Shown here in pieces: positions 1 to 7,182 of a stretch of 64,000 bases of DNA. This DNA comes from Nocardioides sp. SR21 (GTDB lineage Bacteria; Actinomycetota; Actinomycetes; Propionibacteriales; Nocardioidaceae): contig NZ_JAKWJR010000009.1 of the NCBI RefSeq assembly GCF_022761125.1, positions 62,001 through 126,000 on the forward strand. The letters run 5' to 3'. Position 1 is the first letter of the stretch; each line of letters opens with the position of its first letter. The translations under genes were made by a program, and so were the position numbers. The notes below the pieces were generated by a model. The model saw nothing but the letters and a program-made list of their open reading frames with translations. It was not told the origin of the DNA and made no database searches.

Positions 1-18
1 CGACTCGTTCTGAGCTCC

Positions 19-638
19 GGTCTCGATACGCCGTCGCTCGTTCCTCGCGACGGCACTCGACCATCGACATCGGTGGTCGAGTTCCTCGCGACGACACTCG
101 ACTGCCGACATCGGTGGTCGCGTTCGTCGCGACGGCACTCGACTGCCGACATCGGTGGTGGAGTTCCTCGCGACGGCACTCGACTGCCGACATCGGTGGT
201 GGAGCTCCTCGCGACGGCACTCGACTGCCGACATCGGTGGTCGAGTTCCTCGCGACGACACTCGACTGCCGACATCGGTGGTGGAGTTCCTCGGGACGGC
301 ACTCGGCCATCGACATCGGTGGTGGAGTTCCTCGGGACGGCACTCGGCCATCGACATCGGTGGTGGAGTTCCTCGGGACGGCACTCGGCCATCGACATCG
401 GTGGTGGAGTTCCTCGGGACGGCACTCGACTGCCGACATCGGTGGTGGAGTTCCTCGCGACGGCACTCGACTGCCGACATCGGTGGTGGAGCTCTTCGCG
501 ACGGCACTCGGCCATCGACATCGGTGGTGGAGCCTCGCGACGGCTGGCCGCCGACATCGGTGGTGGAGAAGCGAGCGCCAGGCACTCGACGCCGACATCG
601 GTGGTCGAGTAGCGAGCGCCAGCGAGCGTATCGAGACC
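19..638. repeat. 14-copy 41-bp tandem array flanked by inverted arms
   Basis: The core GACATCGGTGGT starts at 66, 107, 148, 189, 230, 271, 312, 353, 394, 435, 476, 517, 553 and 594: twelve copies exactly 41 bp apart, then one 36-bp step and one 41-bp step with decay. Two unit types alternate in blocks, one with ACTCGACTGCC and one with ACTCGGCCAT before the core, and CTCGCGACG versus CTCGGGACG after it. The array lies between GGTCTCGATACGC (19-31) and its exact reverse complement (626-638), so it looks like a dispersed palindromic element whose middle expanded into a minisatellite. No unit carries a variable spacer. It ends 15 bp before the recX start. All three plus frames are open because 41 is not a multiple of 3 and no unit contains a stop; I do not regard these as genes. 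Confidence 0.95.
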
Positions 639-652
639 ACGGGAGATGAGCC

Positions 653-1336
653 ATGACCTTCAACGAGGACCGCCCGGCCCCCGACTGGCTCGGGGACGTC
701 TCGGCCGGGGTGGACGCGTGGACCAAGCGCGCCGCCCCGGCCCAGCCGGCCGCCGAGGAGCAGCGACGTCCGGGATCGAAAGCTCGCGGCCGCAAGCGGC
801 AGCCGCCCCCTGAGGACACCGCCGTCCAGGTCCCCGAGGCCGACGCCGAGGCCGTGGCCCGCAAGATCCTGCTCGACCAGCTGACCGGCCAGGCCCGGAG
901 TCGCAAGGAGCTCAGCGACAAGCTGGCCAAGAAGCTGGTGCCCGACGACGTCGCCACCCGCCTGCTCGACCGGTTCGAGGAGGTCGGGCTGGTCGACGAC
1001 GAGGCGTTCGCCCGCTCGTGGGTGCAGTCCCGCCAGCCGGGCAAGGGCCTGGCCCGCCGGGCGCTCGCGCAGGAGCTGCGTCGCAAGGGCATCGACGACG
1101 AGGTCGCCCGCGAGGTGCTCGACGAGGTCGACCCGGCCGACGAGGAGGAGGCCGCCCGGGCGCTGGTCCGCAAGAAGCTGCGGTCGCTCTCGCGCGTCGA
1201 CGACGTCACCGCGACGCGTCGGCTGGTCGGCATGCTGGCGCGCAAGGGCTACGGCTCGGGCATGTCCTTCGCGGTCGTGAAGGACGAGCTGGCGAGGGCT
1301 GCTCGGGGGACGGTGGACGCCGACGAGAATTGGTGA
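653..1336 (+). CDS. recX: Regulatory protein RecX
   Basis: RecX binds RecA filaments and limits RecA recombinase and co-protease activity in the cytoplasm. The 227-aa product has an N-terminal tail of about 70 residues rich in Pro, Ala and basic residues, then the helical RecX repeats: ARKILLDQLTGQARSRKEL (about 75-95), a second repeat around VDDEAFARSWVQSR (about 115-130, the most typical RecX stretch) and a third near the C-terminus (RRLVGMLARKGYGSGMSF). The usual family length is 150-220 aa. The ATG at 653 follows GGGAG at a suitable distance. recA normally lies directly upstream of recX in actinobacteria; here the 5' neighbour is the tandem array, and recA, if adjacent, is off the left edge. 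Confidence 0.93.
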   Translation: MTFNEDRPAPDWLGDVSAGVDAWTKRAAPAQPAAEEQRRPGSKARGRKRQPPPEDTAVQVPEADAEAVARKILLDQLTGQARSRKELSDKLAKKLVPDDVATRLLDRFEEVGLVDDEAFARSWVQSRQPGKGLARRALAQELRRKGIDDEVAREVLDEVDPADEEEAARALVRKKLRSLSRVDDVTATRRLVGMLARKGYGSGMSFAVVKDELARAARGTVDADENW

Positions 1337-1366
1337 GTCGACATCATTGTGAAGTAGATTCACGAT
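1330..1366 (+). promoter_or_regulatory. Candidate leaderless promoter with palindromic MarR operator
   Basis: ATTGTGAA (1346-1353) and TTCACGAT (1359-1366) form an inverted repeat (7 of 8 positions) with a 5-nt spacer. It directly abuts the ATG of the MarR gene and overlaps the -10-like hexamer TAGATT (1355-1360), six nt before the start codon. TTGGTG (1330-1335), inside the recX 3' end, could serve as -35 with a 19-nt spacer. The layout predicts a leaderless mRNA that is repressed by its own product. Confidence 0.55.
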
Positions 1367-1810
1367 ATGGCCGACGAGCACTCCACCGCGCTGGACACCC
1401 TCCTGCGCCTGAGCGAGCTGATGTCGGCCGACCTGGCGCGGTTCGAGCGCGAGTCCGGCCTGAGCGGGTCGCGCATCCGGCTGCTCTGGACGCTCGGGAT
1501 CACCGGGCCCACCACCCAGCAGGCGCTCGCCGAGGCCCTCGACGTCACGCCGCGCAACGTGACCGGCCTGGTCGACGGGCTGTCCGCCTCGGGGCACGTG
1601 ACCCGACAGCCGCACCCGACCGATCGGCGCGCCACCCGGGTGACGCTCACCGATGCCGGCGCGGAGACCGTGCGTGACCTCCAGCGCGACCACGAGGACC
1701 TGGCGCGCCAGCTCTTCGGGGGTGTCCCGCCACGTCGACTGGCCGCGTTCGTCGCCACGCTCGAGGAGACGGTCGCGATCTTCGAGCGGCTGATGGAGGA
1801 ACAGGCATGA
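1367..1810 (+). CDS. MarR-family transcriptional regulator
   Basis: A 147-aa winged-helix dimeric repressor of the MarR family. Visible are the N-terminal dimerisation helix (TLLRLSELMSADLARFERES), the helix-turn-helix region (TTQQALAEALDVTPRNVTGLVDGL, about 48-70) and the wing with the typical DRR motif (HPTDRRATRVTLTDAG, about 80-95). It has the full family length. The start is fixed by the palindromic operator and -10 hexamer ending right at the ATG, which also suggests autoregulation. The downstream gene overlaps it by 4 nt (ATGA), so the adjacent membrane protein is the most likely co-regulated partner. The ligand is unknown. Confidence 0.92.
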   Translation: MADEHSTALDTLLRLSELMSADLARFERESGLSGSRIRLLWTLGITGPTTQQALAEALDVTPRNVTGLVDGLSASGHVTRQPHPTDRRATRVTLTDAGAETVRDLQRDHEDLARQLFGGVPPRRLAAFVATLEETVAIFERLMEEQA

Positions 1811-2433
1811 CCCTCCGGCAGGTGCTCGCGTTCGGCAAGGAGGCACTGCTCCTCGAGCTGGCGGTCTACCGGGCGCTGGCCCGCATGGTGGCGCGGCGTC
1901 CGGACGTTCCGCTCGGCGCGGTGCCGATCGGCTACGGCCAGCTGGTGACGCCCATGCTCTGGCTGTGGATCTTCGGCTCGGCGGTCGAGGTGGTCGTGCT
2001 CGAGGTCGTGCTCCGTCACCTCGAGGCAGGGTGGGCAGAGGCCATCCGACTGCCGGCGCTGGTGGTCGGCCTGTGGGGGCTGCTGTGGATGCTCGGCCTG
2101 CTCGCCGCCCACCGCGTCCGGCCGCACCTGCTCACCGAGGACCGGCTGGTGGTGCGCGCCGGGCTGCGGGTCTGGGTCGAGGTGCCGCTCGCTACGGTGG
2201 TCGCGGTGCGTGCCGTCGAGCAGGAGCTGCCGAGCACCATCTGGAGCCTGCACCAGGCCGACGAGCTGGTCCTCGTCGGAGTCAGTGGCCGATGCAACCT
2301 CGAGCTCGAGCTCGCCGCCCCCACCGCGCTCGCGACCTCGAAGGGCGAGCTGGTCGCCGGCCGGCTCGGGCTGTGGGTCGACGACGCCCGCGCCGCCAGG
2401 GCCCTGATCGCCGACCGGATCGGCGTCCGTTGA
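1807..2433 (+). CDS. Membrane protein of unknown function, MarR operon partner
   Basis: I do not recognise this 208-aa protein. It has two hydrophobic helices, about residues 48-70 (TPMLWLWIFGSAVEVVVLEVVL) and 82-102 (LPALVVGLWGLLWMLGLLAA), then a beta-rich soluble part from about 110 to 208 that resembles the bacterial PH-like domains following a membrane hairpin. The start overlaps the MarR stop (ATGA), so the two are translationally coupled. A role in membrane stress or in response to whatever MarR senses is only inferred from the operon. Confidence 0.72.
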   Translation: MTLRQVLAFGKEALLLELAVYRALARMVARRPDVPLGAVPIGYGQLVTPMLWLWIFGSAVEVVVLEVVLRHLEAGWAEAIRLPALVVGLWGLLWMLGLLAAHRVRPHLLTEDRLVVRAGLRVWVEVPLATVVAVRAVEQELPSTIWSLHQADELVLVGVSGRCNLELELAAPTALATSKGELVAGRLGLWVDDARAARALIADRIGVR

Positions 2434-2500
2434 GGCGCGGGCGCCGAGGTGCTCGGACCGAACACGTGCGGTGCGCGCTGTCGCGCGCCAGAATGCACAC

Positions 2501-3007
2501 GTGGCTGCCGACGAGCGCGAGATCCTGACCTACGAGAACTTCGGCACGGCGGTGCAGGAGCTGGCCCAGCAGGTGGTCGACGACGGCTACGAGCCGGATC
2601 TGATCCTGTCGATCGCCCGCGGCGGGCTCGGCCTCGGGATGGGGCTCGGCTACGCGCTGGACGTGAAGAACCTGTCCGCGGTCAACGTCGAGTTCTACAC
2701 CGGCATCGACGAGCGCCTCGACGTCCCGATCATGCTGCCGCCGACCCCGGCCGCCGTCGACCTCGCCGGCCTCAAGGTGCTGATCGCCGACGACGTGGCT
2801 GACACCGGGAGGACCCTGGAGATCGTCCGTGACTTCTGCGCCGACCACGTCGCCGAAGCACGGGTCGCGGTGATCTACGAGAAGCCCTGGACCGTCGTCC
2901 GCCCCGACTACGTGTGGCGGCACACCGAGGCCTGGATCGACTTCCCCTGGTCGGCGGCGCCGCCGCTGGTACGACGCAACCGGGCCGGCTCCGCGACGGC
3001 GGGATGA
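2501..3007 (+). CDS. Phosphoribosyltransferase (Gpt/Hpt-like)
   Basis: A 168-aa type I phosphoribosyltransferase. The PRPP-binding loop is clear: VLIADDVADTGRTLE (about 95-109), with the acidic pair and TGRT. The upstream LSIARGGLGLG segment forms the pyrophosphate-binding turn and the C-terminal W/P-rich hood (YVWRHTEAWIDFPW) resembles xanthine/hypoxanthine enzymes. The exact base cannot be told from sequence. I chose GTG at 2501 because CAGAAT-GCACAC-GTG fits a -10 six nt ahead of a leaderless start; an in-frame GTG at 2471 would add ten residues that do not look like the fold. The 3' end overlaps the next gene by 4 nt. Confidence 0.85.
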   Translation: MAADEREILTYENFGTAVQELAQQVVDDGYEPDLILSIARGGLGLGMGLGYALDVKNLSAVNVEFYTGIDERLDVPIMLPPTPAAVDLAGLKVLIADDVADTGRTLEIVRDFCADHVAEARVAVIYEKPWTVVRPDYVWRHTEAWIDFPWSAAPPLVRRNRAGSATAG

Positions 3008-3708
3008 CCGGCCTGCGGGTCGTCGTGCACGACCGGGGCCGGGACCTGAACGGCGTCGTGCGTGACGGCGAGGCCTGGGCGGCCGCGGCGCGGCGTACCG
3101 CCGCCAGCATGCACGCGGATCCCGTGCCGGTCGACCTGTCGGGCGAGGTGAAGCAGTTCCTGATCGACCACGACAACCGGGTGACGGTGCGCGCGATGGG
3201 CCGCGGGGACCTGCCCGACCTGACCCGCTGGCGGCAGAGCGAGCACCTCCGGCGCTGGTGGGCGTCCGAGGGAGAGCCCACCGCGGAGCGGATCGCGGAG
3301 ACCTACGGCCCGCGCATCGACGGGATGAGCCCGACCCGCATGTGGGTCGCTGAGATCAACGGCCGGTCGGTGGGCTTCGTGCAGGACTACCGGATCGGCG
3401 ACTACCCCGACTACACCGTGCTCGGACCCGACCCCGACGCGATCGGGATCGACTACGCGCTGTGCGAGGAGTGGAGCGGGCGCGGCTTCGGCGCCCAGGT
3501 GCTGTGGGCGTGGATGGTGCGGGCGCGGCACCGGTTCCCCGCGGCGACGACGTACTTCGCTGCGCCGGACCACCGCAACGCCGCGTCCCTCCGGATGCTG
3601 GCGAAGGCGGGCTTCACCGAGGGGCTGTGGTTCGACGAGCCGCAGGAGGACGGCAGCGTCGACACCGTGGTCGGCTGCACCCTCGACGTGACGCGGGTGC
3701 TGGGATGA
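3004..3708 (+). CDS. GNAT acetyltransferase, AAC(6')-like
   Basis: A 234-aa GNAT N-acetyltransferase. After an N-terminal stretch of about 55 residues of unclear role comes a domain with the order seen in AAC(6')-Ib-type and siderophore-type acetyltransferases: RWRQSEHLRRWWASEGEPT, IAETYGPRIDG, RMWVAEINGRSVGFVQDYRIGDYPDY, then the acyl-CoA-binding region EEWSGRGFGAQVLWAWM (R/Q-x-x-G-x-G/A pattern) and DHRNAASLRMLAKAGF. Acetyl-CoA donor binding is secure; the acceptor (aminoglycoside, polyamine or other amine) is not. The ATG at 3004 overlaps the preceding stop (ATGA), and the PPK2 gene starts 7 bp after its stop. Confidence 0.85.
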   Translation: MTGLRVVVHDRGRDLNGVVRDGEAWAAAARRTAASMHADPVPVDLSGEVKQFLIDHDNRVTVRAMGRGDLPDLTRWRQSEHLRRWWASEGEPTAERIAETYGPRIDGMSPTRMWVAEINGRSVGFVQDYRIGDYPDYTVLGPDPDAIGIDYALCEEWSGRGFGAQVLWAWMVRARHRFPAATTYFAAPDHRNAASLRMLAKAGFTEGLWFDEPQEDGSVDTVVGCTLDVTRVLG

Positions 3709-3715
3709 TCGGCCG

Positions 3716-4564
3716 GTGACCTCGCACCCGCTGCTGCTCCCGCCCGGACCGGTCGACCTGACCGCGATCGCGACCGACTCGACCCCGGGCTGGACCCGGG
3801 GCAAGAAGGCCGGTCTGCTCGCGATGGCGGAGCACGGGCCCGAGCTCGCCGACCTCCAGGAGCGGTTGTACGCCGCCGGTCGCACCGAGACGTCGGACCG
3901 GCGGGTGCTGCTCGTGCTCCAGGGCCTGGACACCTCCGGCAAGGGTGGCGTGATCCGGCACGCGGTCGGCCTGGTCGACCCGCAGGGCGTGAAGATCACC
4001 TCGTTCAAGAAGCCGACGGCCGAGGAGCTCGAGCACGACTTCCTGTGGCGGATCCGCCAGGCCCTGCCCCAGCCGGGCTACCTCGGCGTCTTCGACCGCT
4101 CGCACTACGAGGACGTGCTGGTCGCGCGCGTCGAGGGCCTCGCCTCGCCCGACGAGATCGCGGACCGCTACGGCCGGATCAACGACTTCGAGCGCGAGCT
4201 CGCCGAGGACGGCACGGTGCTGGTCAAGTGCCTGCTGCACATCTCGCGGGAGGAGCAGAAGGAGCGCCTGCTGGCGCGCCTGGACGACCCCACCAAGCAC
4301 TGGAAGTACAACCCCGGCGACCTCGACGTCCGGGCGAGGTGGGACGAGTACCGCACGGCCTACGAGCTCGCGCTCCAGCGCACCAACACCGAGCACGCGC
4401 CGTGGTACGTCGTCCCGAGCGACAAGAAGTGGTACCGGAACCTGGCCGTCGGTCAGCTGCTGCTGACCGCGCTGCGCGACCTCGGCCTGACCTGGCCCGC
4501 CGCCGACTTCGACGTCGACGGCGAGCGGGCCAGGCTCCAGTCAGCGGATGCTCAGGACGAGTAG
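3716..4564 (+). CDS. ppk2: Polyphosphate kinase 2 family protein
   Basis: PPK2 enzymes move phosphate between polyphosphate and nucleoside mono- or diphosphates in the cytosol. The 282-aa product shows the whole core: Walker A GLDTSGKGG (about 70-78), the PTAEELEHDFLWR segment with conserved acidic and Arg residues, Walker B GVFDRSHYEDVLVARV (about 125-140), and the lid helix with HWKYNPGDLDVRARWDEY (about 200-217). The length matches single-domain PPK2. Whether it favours NMP or NDP cannot be read with confidence. The GTG start at 3716 lies 7 bp after the GNAT stop; the 3' end overlaps the converging secreted-protein gene by 13 bp. Confidence 0.9.
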   Translation: MTSHPLLLPPGPVDLTAIATDSTPGWTRGKKAGLLAMAEHGPELADLQERLYAAGRTETSDRRVLLVLQGLDTSGKGGVIRHAVGLVDPQGVKITSFKKPTAEELEHDFLWRIRQALPQPGYLGVFDRSHYEDVLVARVEGLASPDEIADRYGRINDFERELAEDGTVLVKCLLHISREEQKERLLARLDDPTKHWKYNPGDLDVRARWDEYRTAYELALQRTNTEHAPWYVVPSDKKWYRNLAVGQLLLTALRDLGLTWPAADFDVDGERARLQSADAQDE

Positions 4565-5238
4565 GTGTAGAACTTCCCGCTCTGGGTCTTGGTGAACGCC
4601 CGGCTGGCCGGGATCTCGAGACGGAAGTAGTAGCGACCGCTGCGCGGGGCCGGCAGCGGCGTACGGAACTTGCCCTTCTTGTCCGTCTTGAGCGTCTTGA
4701 ACTTCTTCCACTTCTTGCCCTGCTGCTTGAGCACGACGACCTTGCCCTTGAAGCTCGGGCTCACCTTGCCGGCGAGCACGACCGTGCGGCCGCCGACGTC
4801 CTGGTAGTCCAGCTTGCGCTGGACCTTCGAGCTGACGCCGTCCGACGAGGGCGCGTAGTCGCCGCTACCGCTGTAGAGCACGCGGTAGTTCGCGTTGCCG
4901 ACGGCCTTGATGCTGTCGTAGAGGTACGCCGAGCTCGAGGTCTTGATCGTGGTCCAGTCCTTGCCGGGCAGCTGGCGCTGGACGGTCAGGGTGCCGTCGT
5001 AGACCTGGGTCGAGCCGGCGACCACGTTGATGGACAGGGAGAAGCTCTCACCGAAGACCGGCGCGCCCGGCTGGGTGGCGTAGCTGCTGGTCCGGTAGAT
5101 CCACCCCTTGCCGTCGGTGCCGCCGACGATCTGGGTGGCGGTGGCCGCTGACGCGGAGGTGGTGGTCGAGGTGAGGAGGGCAGCCGGCGTGGCGAGGGTG
5201 GTGACCACGACGGCGGCGAGGATGCGACGAAGGCGCAT
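4552..5238 (-). CDS. Secreted protein with beta-rich repeats
   Basis: A 228-aa exported protein of unknown function. The N-terminus MRLRRILAAVVVTTLATPAA is a standard Sec signal peptide, with cleavage likely near SASAATA (about residue 30). The mature part has two beta-rich segments: one with YDGTLTVQRQLPGKDWTTIK and one with KGKVVVLKQQGKKWKKFKTL followed by GKFRTPLPAPRSGRYYFRLE. These resemble the Ig-like stress-bearing domains found in many Nocardioidaceae surface proteins. The highly basic second segment could bind anionic wall polymers (inference). An AGGA-type ribosome site precedes the ATG. An in-frame extension to 5934 is antisense to the HipA-like gene and is rejected. Confidence 0.78.
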   Translation of the reverse strand: MRLRRILAAVVVTTLATPAALLTSTTTSASAATATQIVGGTDGKGWIYRTSSYATQPGAPVFGESFSLSINVVAGSTQVYDGTLTVQRQLPGKDWTTIKTSSSAYLYDSIKAVGNANYRVLYSGSGDYAPSSDGVSSKVQRKLDYQDVGGRTVVLAGKVSPSFKGKVVVLKQQGKKWKKFKTLKTDKKGKFRTPLPAPRSGRYYFRLEIPASRAFTKTQSGKFYTYSS

Positions 5239-5373
5239 GGGCAGGTTCCTGTCTGGCTTGTCCGAGTGAGTGGGCCCCCGAGTGCCCAGGTGCCGACTAC
5301 CCGACTGCAGGGCTGGGGAAACCAGTGGGACGGGTGTTGTCGCGGGTGATTCCGCAGCCACTAGGGTGAGCCG

Positions 5374-6141
5374 GTGATTCCGTCCGTCGCGGTGACCCGC
5401 TACGTCACTCCGTTGCGCGAGGGCGGCAGCCTGCCGGGCATCGTCGAGGGCGACGACCTGGGCACCTACGTCTGCAAGTTCCGCGGCGCCGGTCAGGGCC
5501 TGCGTGTCCTCGTCGCCGAGGTGATCGTCGGCGAGATCGCCCGCCGGATCGGGCTGCACACGCCGCGGTTGGTGGCCCTCGAGCTGGACCCGGAGATCGC
5601 GCGCTACGAGGCCGACGAGGAGGTGCAGGACCTGCTGAACCGCAGCTCCGGACTGAACCTCGGCATCGACTTCCTGCCCGGGGCCTTCGGCTTCGACAGC
5701 AACTCGACCACTGCGGCCGGAGTCGCGGCGAAGGTGCTGTGGCTCGACGCGTTCACCGCGAACGTCGACCGCTCCTGGCGCAACCCGAACCTCCTGGTCT
5801 GGCACGGCGACCTGTGGGTGATCGACCACGGCGCCGCGCTGTACTTCCACCACGCGTGGGGCGGCGGGGTCACGGACCCGACCCGCTTCGCCAACCAGCC
5901 GTGGAGCCCCGAGGACCACGTCTTCGCCTCCCACGCGGCCGGGTTCGCGGACGTCGAGGCGGAGGTCGCGCCGCTGCTCGGCGCGGACGCGTTCGCCGAG
6001 ATCCTCGCCCTGGTGCCCGACGAGTGGCTGGAGCCGGTGCCCGGCGCGGAGGGCCCTGACGCCGTCCGCGCTGCGTACGTCCGGTTCCTCACGGCCCGCC
6101 TGGCGACGCGGCAGTGGTTGCCGGAGGTCGCGGCGTCGTGA
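5374..6141 (+). CDS. HipA-like kinase-fold protein
   Basis: A 255-aa protein of the short HipA-like family (the HipA_2 type). Kinase-fold features: TYVCKFRGAGQG (about 27-38) with the probable ATP-binding Lys, a helix AEVIVGEIARRIGL, WLDAFTANVDRSWRNPNLLVW (about 125-145) as catalytic loop with Asp and Asn, and DLWVIDHGAALYFHH (about 148-162) as the metal-binding Asp segment. HipA proper phosphorylates glutamyl-tRNA synthetase; this short form lacks the HipA N-terminal subdomain and no HipB DNA-binding partner is present. TAGGGT six nt before the GTG suggests a leaderless transcript. The next gene overlaps by 4 nt (GTGA). The substrate is unknown. Confidence 0.82.
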   Translation: MIPSVAVTRYVTPLREGGSLPGIVEGDDLGTYVCKFRGAGQGLRVLVAEVIVGEIARRIGLHTPRLVALELDPEIARYEADEEVQDLLNRSSGLNLGIDFLPGAFGFDSNSTTAAGVAAKVLWLDAFTANVDRSWRNPNLLVWHGDLWVIDHGAALYFHHAWGGGVTDPTRFANQPWSPEDHVFASHAAGFADVEAEVAPLLGADAFAEILALVPDEWLEPVPGAEGPDAVRAAYVRFLTARLATRQWLPEVAAS

Positions 6142-6518
6142 CCAAGCTCGCCTACCAGTACGTCGTGCTGCGCTGCGTCCCGCGCGTGGACCGCGAGGAG
6201 TTCGTGAACGTCGGCGTGGTCGTCTACTGCCAGGCCAGCGACTACCTCGACGTCGGCTGGCACGTCGACCGCGAGCGCCTCCGGGCGTTCGACCCGCGTC
6301 TGGACCTCGACCAGGTGTGCGAGGCGCTGGCGTTCGTCGAGGGCGTGTGCTCCGGCGACGAGCGCGGGGGAGCGGCGGCGCAGGCGCCCTTGAGCCAGCG
6401 CTTCGGGTTCCTCAAGGCGCCGCGCAGCACTGTTCTGCAGCCCGGTCCCGTCCACGGTGGTGTCACGGCCGACCCGGCCCGTCAGCTCCAGCACCTGGTG
6501 GAGAAGCTGGTCAGCTAG
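6138..6518 (+). CDS. DUF3037 family protein, partner of HipA-like gene
   Basis: A 126-aa protein with the DUF3037 pattern: LAYQYVVLRCVPRVDREEFVNVGVVVYC near the N-terminus (YxxLRxVPxxxRxEFxNVGVV), a mid-region FDPRLDLDQVCEAL, and a C-terminal FLKAPRSTVLQPGPVHGGVTxDP segment ending in a helix. The function of this family is unknown. The GTG at 6138 overlaps the HipA-like stop (GTGA), which decides the start and implies coupled translation and joint function. The 3' end overlaps the converging response regulator by 8 bp. Confidence 0.85.
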   Translation: MTKLAYQYVVLRCVPRVDREEFVNVGVVVYCQASDYLDVGWHVDRERLRAFDPRLDLDQVCEALAFVEGVCSGDERGGAAAQAPLSQRFGFLKAPRSTVLQPGPVHGGVTADPARQLQHLVEKLVS

Positions 6519-7182
6519 CGAGCCCGTGCTCGTGGGCGAACACCACGATCTGGACGCGGTCGCGCAGGCCGAGCTTGCGCAAGATGGCGCCCACGTGGGT
6601 CTTCACCGTGGACTCGCTGGAGAAGATCTGCGCGCCGATCTCGGTGTTCGACAGCCCCCGCGCGACCGCGCCGAACACCTCGCGCTCCTTGTCCGTCAGG
6701 CCGAGGTACGCCGCCGGCGCCGGTGTCCGGTTGCGGAACTGTCCCTCCAGCAGCGTGGACAGGTCGCTGGGGGCGAGGACGGCGTTGCCCGCGTGCACCG
6801 TGCGGATCGCGTCGCGCAGCATCACCGGCGTCGTGCTCTTGAGGAGGAACCCGCTCGCGCCGTACCTGATCGCGGTCGCCGCCCGGTCGTCGAGGTTGAA
6901 CGTGGTGAGCACGATGACCCGCACCGGCTTCGAGCGGCGGGCGGCCCGGTCGGGCAGGAAGATCTGCCGGGTCGCCTCGACGCCGTCCATCTCGGGCATC
7001 CGGATGTCCATGAGCACGACGTCCGGCTCGAGGTCGTCGACCATCTCGACGGCCTGGAGCCCGTCGGTCGCGGTGCCGACGACCCCCATGCCCTCCTGGG
7101 CGTCGACGATCACGCGGACGCCCTCGCGGAAGAGGTCCTGGTCGTCGACGAGGAGCACCGAGATCCGCTCCGGCGTGATCAC
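6511..7182 (-). CDS. NarL/LuxR-family response regulator
   Basis: A 223-aa two-component regulator. The receiver domain (about 7-125) has the acidic pair in VLLVDDQDLFREGVR, the phospho-acceptor Asp in VVLMDIRMPEMDGVEAT and Lys in GFLLKSTTP. The C-terminal LuxR-type helix-turn-helix (about 160-220) shows LTDKEREVFGAVARGLSNTEIG and STVKTHVGAILRKLGLRDRVQ. The GTG at 7182 overlaps the stop of the sensor kinase gene (GTGA), so the pair is cognate. It is the last gene of the dipeptidase-racemase-ligase operon and is the best candidate to bind the direct repeats in front of that operon. It is not an OmpR-type VanR. Confidence 0.93.
   Translation of the reverse strand: MITPERISVLLVDDQDLFREGVRVIVDAQEGMGVVGTATDGLQAVEMVDDLEPDVVLMDIRMPEMDGVEATRQIFLPDRAARRSKPVRVIVLTTFNLDDRAATAIRYGASGFLLKSTTPVMLRDAIRTVHAGNAVLAPSDLSTLLEGQFRNRTPAPAAYLGLTDKEREVFGAVARGLSNTEIGAQIFSSESTVKTHVGAILRKLGLRDRVQIVVFAHEHGLAS

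Noticed and set aside
1..650. CRISPR array.
   Set aside because: Units are contiguous and nearly identical; there are no unique spacers and no cas genes nearby.
73..656. Three overlapping plus-strand open frames of 164-180 codons in the tandem array.
   Set aside because: They arise because the 41-bp unit has no stop in any frame; all three frames encode the same shifted repeats, with no ribosome site and no protein-like composition.
3004..3708. Aminoglycoside resistance gene.
   Set aside because: The domain order is similar to AAC(6') enzymes, but other amine acetyltransferases share it; substrate cannot be decided, so only a GNAT call is given.
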